Shown piece by piece: positions 49,827 to 57,540 of a stretch of DNA of 64,000 bases (positions are counted from its first letter, which is position 1; the number at the start of each line of letters is the position of its first letter). The notes below the pieces were generated by a model. The model saw only the letters and a list, made by a program, of their open reading frames with translations, was not told where the DNA came from and ran no database searches. Source of the stretch: Kitasatospora phosalacinea (GTDB taxonomy: Bacteria > Actinomycetota > Actinomycetes > Streptomycetales > Streptomycetaceae); contig NZ_JNYE01000016.1 of assembly GCF_000717185.1 (NCBI RefSeq), positions 1-64,000 of the forward strand, in the 5' to 3' direction. A program made the position numbers and the translations under genes.

Positions 49827-50600
49827 ATGCCTTCCCCCACGTACGAGACCCAGGCCGAACGGGACGCCGCCGCAGTCGAGTTCGCCGCCGAGCTGGCGCG
49901 GATCGCCGCCGCGGCGGACGTCCCGCTGCCCGCACCCGGCCGGCAGTACTGGTTCGGCACCGACTTCGAAGGACAGTCGGTCCGACCGGCCGCGCGCGGC
50001 GGCTCGGGCGGGCCGACGCCCGACCAGGCCCGCATCCGGTGGAAGCAGGACGACTCCGCACCGTTCCTGGCCCTGAGCCGCGGCGCGGTGCCGCTGGCCC
50101 TGGGCAGCACGCCGGACCTCGCCGAAGCCGTCCGGGCGGCCTCGGCCTGGCTCGCGGGGGCGGACCTGGCCGGGGTCCGGCACACCGCACCGTTCCTGGA
50201 CGTCCAGGACTGGGCGCTCGCCCACGAGCGCACCCCGCTGGACCCGGTGGAACTCGAGTGGCGGATCCGCCTGCAGAACTTCGACCACGCGTGGCACCCC
50301 GAGCCCGCCCGCGTCCGGCAGTTGTGGCGGGCCGCGTTCGCCGAACCCCGGCTGCGCCCGCTGCGACCGGTCAGCAGCCACTACACGCTGTGGTTCTCCC
50401 GCACGCTCCACTTCCCGTACGAGAGCGCGGGCGTCGCCGTCGAACCGCGCACCGACGGGACCTACCAGGTCCGCGGCCACCGGAGGCACCGGGCCGTCGC
50501 CGAAGCCCTCCCCGAACCGGTCACCGTCGCCACCGCAGCCGAAGCCGCCGCCCTCGCCGCCGCCCTCGCCGCCGCCGTCCTGCCCCCCGAACTGCACTGA
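49827..50600 (+). CDS. DUF6193 family protein
   Basis: A 257-aa protein similar to the DUF6193 family, which is annotated in streptomycetes as associated with natural-product loci. Features: LPAPGRQYWFGTDFEGQSVR, LALGSTPDLAEAVRAASAWL, and a YTLWFSRTLHFPYESAGVAV segment. No catalytic motif is evident. It has its own probable promoter, so it may or may not belong to the cluster. The C-terminus is Ala-rich. Confidence 0.7.
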   Translation: MPSPTYETQAERDAAAVEFAAELARIAAAADVPLPAPGRQYWFGTDFEGQSVRPAARGGSGGPTPDQARIRWKQDDSAPFLALSRGAVPLALGSTPDLAEAVRAASAWLAGADLAGVRHTAPFLDVQDWALAHERTPLDPVELEWRIRLQNFDHAWHPEPARVRQLWRAAFAEPRLRPLRPVSSHYTLWFSRTLHFPYESAGVAVEPRTDGTYQVRGHRRHRAVAEALPEPVTVATAAEAAALAAALAAAVLPPELH

Positions 50601-50616
50601 CGCACGACCCCGCACC

Positions 50617-50648
50617 GCCCGGACGGAGCAGCCGCCCCCCGTCCGGGC
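50617..50648 (+). terminator. hairpin after the DUF6193 gene
   Basis: GCCCGGACGG (50617-50626) and CCGTCCGGGC (50639-50648) form a perfect 10-bp stem with a 12-base loop 17 bases after the stop. A second GC hairpin lies near 50655-50680. Confidence 0.7.
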
Positions 50649-50729
50649 GCGTCGCACCCCCGGGCCCGGACCGGGGGCGGTGAGGATGGGCAGCGGCCCC
50701 CGACCCCTCCCTCACGCCGGAGTTGCACC

Positions 50730-51680
50730 ATGGAGCTGTTCCCGCCCCTGCCCCTGGAGTCCTGGCGGGACACCAAGGAGACACTGCACCGCTTCGCCCA
50801 GGTCATCGGCAAGATCCGGCTCGCGGGCAGCGCCCGCCGCAACCACTGGTGGAACGTCCCCTTCCACCTCACCGGCCGCGGCATCACCACCCGCCCCACC
50901 GGCCCCGTCCGCGGCGGCGACGCCTTCACCATCGACTTCGACTTCACCGACCACCGCCTGTACGTCCGCACCCTCGGCGGCGCTGAGGACTCCTTCCCGC
51001 TCGCCGGGCGCTCCGTCGCCGACTTCCACCGCGACACCCTGCGCGCCCTCGCCCACCTCGACATCGACGTCCGCCCCGACCGCCCCCACCCCTACGACCT
51101 GCCCGACGCCCACCGCCCCTTCGCCGACGACCACGAGCACCGCAGCTACGACCCCGCCGCCGTCACCACCTACTGGCACGTCCTGAGCCAAGTCGCCCTG
51201 CTGCTGGAGGAGTACGCCGCCGGGTACTCCGGCAAGACCAGCCCCGTCCACCACTTCTGGCACACCTTCGACCTCGCCGTCACCCGCTTCTCCGACCGCG
51301 AGACCGACCAGCCCGCCGCCGACAGCGTCACCCGCGAGGCCTACTCCCGCGAAGTCATCAGCGCGGGCTTCTGGTTCGGCGACGACAACGTCCCCGCCCC
51401 CGCGTTCTACTCCTACACCGCCCCCGAACCCACCGGACTCGACACCCGCCCGCTGCGCCCCGACACCGCCCGCTGGACGCCCAACCGCGGCAGCCACCTC
51501 GCCCTGCTCACCTACGACGAGGTCCGCGCCACCGCCGACCCCTGGCACACCGCCCTGGAGTTCCTGGAATCCGCCTACCGCGCCGGAGCCGACCTGGCCG
51601 GCTGGGGCCGCGAACGCGAGTGCCCCGGCGGCATCACCGACAGCGAACTGCGCACCCTCCCGGGAACCGCCGACCGGTGA
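50730..51680 (+). CDS. DUF5996 family protein
   Basis: A 316-aa protein of the DUF5996 family. It begins LPLESWRDTKETLHRFAQVI and contains SARRNHWWNVPFHLTGRGIT, VRTLGGAEDSFPLAGRSVAD, SPVHHFWHTFDLAVTRFSDR and EVISAGFWFGDDNVPAPAFY, hallmarks of this family. Function unknown; no membrane or signal segments. The conserved His-rich HHFWHTFDLA may bind metal. Separated from the DUF6193 gene by terminators, so probably its own unit. Confidence 0.85.
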   Translation: MELFPPLPLESWRDTKETLHRFAQVIGKIRLAGSARRNHWWNVPFHLTGRGITTRPTGPVRGGDAFTIDFDFTDHRLYVRTLGGAEDSFPLAGRSVADFHRDTLRALAHLDIDVRPDRPHPYDLPDAHRPFADDHEHRSYDPAAVTTYWHVLSQVALLLEEYAAGYSGKTSPVHHFWHTFDLAVTRFSDRETDQPAADSVTREAYSREVISAGFWFGDDNVPAPAFYSYTAPEPTGLDTRPLRPDTARWTPNRGSHLALLTYDEVRATADPWHTALEFLESAYRAGADLAGWGRERECPGGITDSELRTLPGTADR

Positions 51681-51750
51681 CGCCGACCGGTGCCCCCGCC
51701 CGGTGGCGCCGACCGGTGCTCCCGACCGGTGCTCCCGCCCGGTGACGCCG
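51681..51750. repeat. short degenerate repeat of GACCGGTG units
   Basis: Seven CCGGTG-containing copies (units of 10-18 bases such as GCCGACCGGTGCTCCC) follow the DUF5996 stop and fill the convergent gap to the HxlR gene. Confidence 0.65.
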
Positions 51751-51763
51751 CCGGGGCGCGCTC

Positions 51764-52192
51764 TCACCGGGGCGCGCGCTCACCGGGGGCCGACCCGTCG
51801 GCGAGCCGGTTGTTGCGGTCGATCTCCGGCATGTGCGTCTCCGCCCAGTCCCGCAGGACGGAGAGCGGCCCTTCGAGGGACAGGCCGAGCCCGGTGAGCC
51901 GGTAGTGGACGGCGGGCGGCACGGTGGGCTCCACCCGGCGCGCGACCAGGCCGTCGCGGACCAGGCCCTGCAGGGTGACGGACAGCATCTTCTGCGAGAT
52001 GCCCGGGACGCGGCGCCGCAGCTCCGCGAACCGGACCTCGCCCGGAGCCTCCTCGGCCAGCACCTTGACCGCCATCGACGTCCACTTGGTGCCGATCCGG
52101 TCGAGCAACCGGCGGGTCGGGCAGAGCGGGTCCAGCAGGTCACCGCGCTCACCGGGCCGTCGACCGGGCCCGCCTGCGCTCGATGTGGTCAC
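51764..52192 (-). CDS. HxlR family transcriptional regulator
   Basis: A 142-aa winged-HTH protein. LLDRIGTKWTSMAVKVLAEE, RFAELRRRVPGISQKMLSVT and VARRVEPTVPPAVHYRLTGLG are the classical HxlR segments. There is only one Cys near the N-terminus (PLCPTRR), as in redox-sensing members. GTG start. It is divergent from an alpha/beta hydrolase gene and likely controls it. Confidence 0.9.
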   Translation of the reverse strand: MTTSSAGGPGRRPGERGDLLDPLCPTRRLLDRIGTKWTSMAVKVLAEEAPGEVRFAELRRRVPGISQKMLSVTLQGLVRDGLVARRVEPTVPPAVHYRLTGLGLSLEGPLSVLRDWAETHMPEIDRNNRLADGSAPGERAPR

Positions 52193-52265
52193 TCGCAGCT
52201 CACCACCTGAGGGGAAAGTGCCGTCTTGGGGGAACCAGGCCGGTTCCCTAGCGTGATGTGGTCAC
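52182..52265. promoter_or_regulatory. HxlR-hydrolase intergenic operators
   Basis: GGGAACC (52230-52236) and GGTTCCC (52242-52248) form a perfect palindrome with a 5-base spacer. GATGTGGTCAC is repeated directly at 52182-52192 (overlapping the hxlR GTG) and 52255-52265. Either could be the regulator's site. Confidence 0.55.
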
Positions 52266-52292
52266 CTTTCCTCACCGTACCTGGAGCCTCCC

Positions 52293-53192
52293 GTGCCCGA
52301 ACTGCGCCGCGTCCCCGCCAACGGCGTCGAACTGAACGTCGCCCTCGCCGGATCGGGCCCGGCCGTCCTGCTGCTGCACGGCTTCCCGCACACCTGGGAA
52401 CTGTGGACGGACGTCATCGCCGACCTGTCCGCCCACCACCGCGTCATCGCACCGGACCTGCGTGGGTTCGGCGCGAGCAGCCCGGCCGCCGACGGGTACG
52501 ACGCGGGCACCCTGGCCGAGGACGCCGCGGCGCTCCTCGCCGCGCTCGACGTCCCCTCGGCCGCCGTGGTGGGCATCGACGCGGGCACCTCACCGGCCTT
52601 CCTCCTCGCCCTGCGCCGCCCCGACCTCGTCCGGCGCCTGGTCGTCATGGAGTCCCTGCTGGGCCGACTGCCCGGCGCCGAGGACTTCCTCGCCGACGGG
52701 CCGCCGTGGTGGTTCGGCTTCCACACCGCCGCGCCCGGCCTCGCCGAGACCGTGCTGGAGGGCCGCGAAGCCGCCTACGTCGACTGGTTCCTGGACGCCG
52801 GCACGCTCGGCGACGGCGCCCGCCCCGCCCTCCGGGACGCGTTCGTCCGCGCCTACACCGGCCGCCGGGCGCTCAGTTGCGCGTTCTCGTACTACCGGGC
52901 ACTGCCCGAGAGCGCCGCGCAGATCGAGCGGGCGGTCGCCACCGCCCGCCTGACCGTGCCGACCATGGCCCTGGGCGCCCGCCCCGTCGGCCCCGCACTG
53001 GAACGCCAACTCCGCCCGATCACCGACGACCTCACCGGACACGTCATCGAGGACTGCGGCCACATCATCCCCCTGCACCGCCCGGACGCCCTGCTCGCGC
53101 TGCTGCGCCCGTTCCTGGCCGCCGACGCCGACGCCGACGCCGACGCAGACGGGGATGCGGACGCGCCCGGTGCCCGACGCGCGCCTCAGTAG
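52293..53192 (+). CDS. alpha/beta hydrolase with Asp nucleophile (epoxide hydrolase/dehalogenase type)
   Basis: A 299-aa hydrolase. The oxyanion motif is LLLHGFPHTWELW and VIAPDLRGFGASS is conserved. The nucleophile elbow reads VVGIDAGTSPAFLL, giving Asp rather than Ser, as in epoxide hydrolases and haloalkane dehalogenases. The His lies in IEDCGHIIPLHRP. The C-terminus is an Asp-Ala repeat (ADADADADADG) followed by a short tail. The GTG start has GGAG 6 bases upstream. Probably induced through the divergent HxlR. Confidence 0.87.
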   Translation: MPELRRVPANGVELNVALAGSGPAVLLLHGFPHTWELWTDVIADLSAHHRVIAPDLRGFGASSPAADGYDAGTLAEDAAALLAALDVPSAAVVGIDAGTSPAFLLALRRPDLVRRLVVMESLLGRLPGAEDFLADGPPWWFGFHTAAPGLAETVLEGREAAYVDWFLDAGTLGDGARPALRDAFVRAYTGRRALSCAFSYYRALPESAAQIERAVATARLTVPTMALGARPVGPALERQLRPITDDLTGHVIEDCGHIIPLHRPDALLALLRPFLAADADADADADGDADAPGARRAPQ

Positions 53193-53513
53193 AAGTGCCG
53201 CAGTCGGGGCCACCGTTGGGACCACGGCGCGACCGTCCCCGCGCACAGCAGCCCCGCGCCTGCCCGCAGCCCTGCCGGGCCGTCACCGAACACCGCCGTT
53301 GACAGCCGCGCCAACAGCGGTGCCAGTGGTGGCTGGCCGACGTACCCCACGCCAAGTGCCGCCCGCAGCCATGAAGTACAACTCGCCCCGGTGGAACCCG
53401 TACCGCCCCACCAGCCCCACCGGCAGCGCCGTGACCGCGGCCGCGACCCCGAGCGCCAGGGGCGGTCGGGCCGTCGGGTCGTCGAGTTGTCGGGCGGGCG
53501 GGCGGGCCAGGGT
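53186..53513 (-). pseudogene. remnant of a GT39/ArnT-like membrane glycosyltransferase
   Basis: Read leftward, one frame gives LALGVAAAVTALPVGLVGRY, then GFHRGELYFMAAG, the conserved first membrane segment and loop of these mannosyl/arabinosyl-type transferases. About 53355 the match jumps frame to YVGQPPLAPLLARLSTAVFG and DGPAGLRAGAGLLCAG, then becomes unrelated and stops at 53186, overlapping the hydrolase gene end. Only about 110 of the usual 500 residues remain, without a start codon, so the gene is truncated and frameshifted. Confidence 0.65.
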
Positions 53514-54515
<1,002 letters not shown>

Positions 54516-54521
54516 TCAGAA

Positions 54522-54582
54522 CCAAACGGTTCGGTTTGAAGCCTACGTCGGATGCCCGCCCCGACCAAACCGAACGGTTCGG
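54522..54582 (-). promoter_or_regulatory. reductase promoter with two TetR-like operators
   Basis: On the minus strand TTGGTC (plus 54563-54568) and TAGGCT (plus 54540-54545) are 17 bases apart. CCAAACGGTTCGG (54522-54534) and CCGAACGGTTCGG (54570-54582) are near-identical palindromes downstream of the -10 and next to the -35. Confidence 0.7.
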
Positions 54583-54648
54583 CCTGCGCGCGGGCCTGTG
54601 CGCGGACCTGCACACGGGCCTGCGCGCAGGCCTGCGCGGCGGCCCGGA

Positions 54649-54915
54649 TCAGTCGGGCCAGGTGCCCGTGAGGCGCCGCGTGGCGGTGGCCCCGCCGCGG
54701 CCGATGGCGGCCCTGACGAGGCCGAAGATCGCGCCCTGGAGGGTGGCGGCGAGCAGCACTTCCCGCCAGGTGCGGTCCTCGTCCGTGGCGTCCGGGGCGT
54801 CGTCCTCGTGCCCGATCGCCTTCCACGCCTGCCGGAAAACGACGCCCGCGAGCATGCCGCCGACCAGGCCGAGCGCCAGTCCGACGGGCTTGTAGACGAC
54901 CGCGACCGCCTTCAC
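54649..54915 (-). CDS. DUF4235 family membrane protein
   Basis: An 88-aa protein. Its N-terminal hydrophobic segment (VVYKPVGLALGLVGGMLAGV) is followed by the DUF4235 block (DRTWREVLLAATLQGAIFGL, then VRAAIGRGGATATRRLTG). Usually found in a cassette with DUF3618 and holin-like DUF1469 proteins in actinobacterial envelopes. The GTG start overlaps the upstream stop. The DUF1469 member is missing here. Confidence 0.87.
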   Translation of the reverse strand: MKAVAVVYKPVGLALGLVGGMLAGVVFRQAWKAIGHEDDAPDATDEDRTWREVLLAATLQGAIFGLVRAAIGRGGATATRRLTGTWPD

Positions 54916-55445
54916 TTGTGCCCCCGGCCGCGCAGCAGGAACAGGGTGACCACCAGCACTGCGGCCCCCGCCAGCAGCGGGGCACGGTTGGCCCGGGCCG
55001 CCGAGGCGGCGGTCGTGGCGGCGGCCGCGGCCTGCTCGCGGAGCCGCTCCGGGGTCTTCTCTGCCGCCAGCTGCCCCGCCTGGGCCGCGGTGTCGCGGAC
55101 CTGGGCGGCGGCCCGGCCCGCCTTGTCGAGCACCGGGTCCGGGGTCCGGTCCCGGGCCAGCTCGGCGGCCCGTCCGGCCTTCTCCCGGAGCCGGTCGGCC
55201 AAGTGCGCGGCCGTCCCGACGGCCTGCTCCTTCCACGCGGCCGCCTTCTCCCCGACCTTCTCCCCGACCTTCTCCTCGCTCTGCTCCCCGGCCTGCTCCC
55301 CGACCTTCTCTCCGGCCTGCTCCTCGGCGTCGGTCCCGGCCGTCTGTTCCCCGGCCGGGCGGCCGAGGTCATCGTGGGTGGGTTCGACCTGCTCGGGGAG
55401 CCGGTCGGTCCGTGCGGATTCGTCGTCCTGGAACGGCTGGCTCAT
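54912..55445 (-). CDS. DUF3618-like envelope protein with one membrane segment
   Basis: A 177-aa protein. It is acidic and repetitive at the N-terminus (EEQAGEKVGEQAGEQ and similar 4-8 residue repeats), strongly helical in the middle (LADRLREKAGRAAELARDRT), and ends in a single transmembrane segment (APLLAGAAVLVVTLFLLRG). The pattern and the DUF4235 partner suggest the DUF3618 family with its N-terminal domain replaced by repeats. Probably anchored in the cytoplasmic membrane; function unknown. Confidence 0.72.
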   Translation of the reverse strand: MSQPFQDDESARTDRLPEQVEPTHDDLGRPAGEQTAGTDAEEQAGEKVGEQAGEQSEEKVGEKVGEKAAAWKEQAVGTAAHLADRLREKAGRAAELARDRTPDPVLDKAGRAAAQVRDTAAQAGQLAAEKTPERLREQAAAAATTAASAARANRAPLLAGAAVLVVTLFLLRGRGHK

Positions 55446-55706
55446 CGGTGTGCCCTCTCCTCGGTCTCGGTCGGCTGGGCCCTCACGCCGTCGACGTTCT
55501 GCGCGGGCGCGGGCCCCTGCTCGCACGCGCCTACCCCTGATCCCGCCGGTCACCCGTACGCGGCGGGCGGGCGGGCGGGCGAGCTGGCTGGCCGCTCCGC
55601 GGAGAAGCCGTCGTCCGGAACGGCCTGCGGCCTTCCGCCCCCGGCGCCCGCCGGGTACGGTGCGTCCGCTGGCACAGTCCGCACGTCGCGTCGAAAAAAG
55701 AAGAAC

Positions 55707-56456
55707 GTGCACATCCTGGAAGATCCCTCGGGACTGTCCCCGCGGGCCCTCGCCTTCCTCGGCCGCGCCGGACGCAGGCAGGAGCGGACGGAGCCGCGCG
55801 TCCCCACCGAACTGCTGCGGGTCCGTGACCGGAAGGGCCGACTCGTCCCCGCCCCGCTGGAGCTGGTGATCCGGCGGGAGGGCTTCGCCCAGAGGTACGG
55901 CGGGTTGCGGTACACGGTGCGGGAGAGCGTCACGAGCGCCGGGGACGAGCGCCGGGTGCACAGCTCGGAGTGGCGTCACGAGCTGGGGTCGTACGTGTGG
56001 GCCGACCCCGTACGGGGCTGGTTCTTCGACTGGAGGGGGCCGCACGCCGCCCACCCGATCCGCTACCTCGTCCACACCGACGGACGGGTGGGCGCCGAGA
56101 ACACCGCCGGGGACGGCGTCTTCCAGGAGCTGGAGGCGTCCATGCTCCACCGGATCGAGGCCCACGCCCTCATGGATGAGGTCTCGGCCTGGAACCCGTG
56201 GCCGAGCGGGGGCCTCGGCGTCGCCCGGTTCCTGGGTGGCCTGGACGGCCTGGACGGCCTGGACGAGGTGGCCGAGGCGTCGGGGCCCGCACGGAGCTGG
56301 CGGATGTCCGCGACCGTCGCCGTCGAGGAGTCCGCTTTCCTGAGCCGGGGAGGCCCCCGCGAACGCCGGGCGCAGATCTGGTACCGGGACGAGGAGGGGC
56401 GCCGGCAGGTCGCCGCCGCGGCCGCGCTCGCCGCCGCCCTGCCGCGGACGGCCTAG
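55707..56456 (+). CDS. hypothetical protein, 249 aa
   Basis: I do not recognise a family. After a GTG start (HILEDPSGLSPRALAFLGRA, with AAAAAAGAAGAA upstream as a weak ribosome site) it contains ELVIRREGFAQRYGGLRYTV, WRHELGSYVWADPVRGWFFD and YLVHTDGRVGAENTAGDGVF, suggesting a globular protein with a sheet of Trp/Tyr-rich strands. It has a GLDGLDGLDE micro-repeat. No signal or membrane segment. It is followed 9 bases later by murQ and may be co-transcribed. Confidence 0.72.
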   Translation: MHILEDPSGLSPRALAFLGRAGRRQERTEPRVPTELLRVRDRKGRLVPAPLELVIRREGFAQRYGGLRYTVRESVTSAGDERRVHSSEWRHELGSYVWADPVRGWFFDWRGPHAAHPIRYLVHTDGRVGAENTAGDGVFQELEASMLHRIEAHALMDEVSAWNPWPSGGLGVARFLGGLDGLDGLDEVAEASGPARSWRMSATVAVEESAFLSRGGPRERRAQIWYRDEEGRRQVAAAAALAAALPRTA

Positions 56457-56465
56457 GGTGGCCCC

Positions 56466-57464
56466 GTGGCAGACACCCCGCACATCCCGCACGCCCCGCA
56501 CGCCCCGCACGCCTCCCACCACCAGGACGATCAGGGCGGCCCGGACGACCTGCGCTCGCTCCCCGGGCTGGCGACCGAGGGGCGGCGCAGCGGCGGTGCG
56601 GGGATCGACCTGCTGTCGACGGTGGAGCTGGCCCGGGCGATGAACGCCGAGGACCGGACGGTGCCGGAGGCAGTGGGGGCGGTGGTGCCGGAGGTGGCGG
56701 TGGCGGTGGAGGCGATCGTCGAACGGATGCGCCGGGGCGGGCGGTTGGTGTACGCGGGGGCGGGGACGGCGGGGCGGCTCGGGGTGCTGGACGCCAGCGA
56801 GTGCCCGCCGACGTTCGGGACGGAGCCGGGGCTGGTGGTCGGGCTGCTCGCGGGCGGTCCGGCCGCGTTGACGGCCGCCGTCGAGGACGCCGAGGACGAC
56901 CGGGCGGCCGCCGTCGCGGACCTGGACGCACTGGGGCTGACCGCCGCGGACACGGTGGTCGGCGTCTCCGCCTCCGGCCGGACCCCGTACGCGCTGGCCG
57001 CGGTCGAGCACGCCCGGCGGCTCGGGGCGCTCACCGTCGCGTTGGCGGGCAACCGCGGGTCCGCGCTCGGGGACGCCGCCGAGCACCGGATCGAGGTGGT
57101 GACCGGTCCCGAACTGCTGGCCGGTTCCACCCGGTTGAAGGCGGGGACGGCGCAGAAGCTGGTGCTCAACATGGTCTCGACGCTGGTGATGGTCCGGCTC
57201 GGCCGGACCTACGGGGACCTGATGGTCGACCTCCGGGCGACCAACGAGAAGCTGCGCGTCCGGGCCCGCCGGATCGTCGCCCTCGCCGCCGAGGCCGAAC
57301 CCGCCGACGCGGACGCCGCGTTGACGGCCACCGGCGGTCGGGTCAAGGACGCGGTCCTGCTGCTGCTCACGGGCGTGGACGCACCCGCCGCAGCGGCTCT
57401 GCTGGCCCGCAACGGCGGCCGACTGCGCGACGCCCTGCACGACGCCCTGCGCGATGCCCTGTAG
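56466..57464 (+). CDS. murQ: N-acetylmuramic acid 6-phosphate etherase (MurQ)
   Basis: A 332-aa SIS-domain enzyme that cleaves the lactyl ether of MurNAc-6-phosphate during peptidoglycan recycling. RRSGGAGIDLLSTVELARAM, AGAGTAGRLGVLDASECPPT, VGVSASGRTPYALAAVEHAR and KAGTAQKLVLNMVSTLVMV are diagnostic. The N-terminus has a HAPHAPHA repeat. The C-terminus ends in RDALHDALRDAL; the same 12-bp repeat continues in frame past the amber stop for 22 codons to TGA 57531-57533, suggesting a recent nonsense change or a repeat expansion that created the stop. Confidence 0.94.
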   Translation: MADTPHIPHAPHAPHASHHQDDQGGPDDLRSLPGLATEGRRSGGAGIDLLSTVELARAMNAEDRTVPEAVGAVVPEVAVAVEAIVERMRRGGRLVYAGAGTAGRLGVLDASECPPTFGTEPGLVVGLLAGGPAALTAAVEDAEDDRAAAVADLDALGLTAADTVVGVSASGRTPYALAAVEHARRLGALTVALAGNRGSALGDAAEHRIEVVTGPELLAGSTRLKAGTAQKLVLNMVSTLVMVRLGRTYGDLMVDLRATNEKLRVRARRIVALAAEAEPADADAALTATGGRVKDAVLLLLTGVDAPAAAALLARNGGRLRDALHDALRDAL

Positions 57465-57540
57465 GAGGACCTGCACGAGGCCGTGCACGAGGCCCCGGAC
57501 GAAGCCCTGCGCGAGACCGCGACCATGAACTGACGGCTCG

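Noticed and set aside
54649..55445. Prophage remnant
   Set aside because: DUF4235 and DUF3618-type proteins are envelope cassettes in actinobacteria; no phage structural, integrase or lysis genes are nearby.
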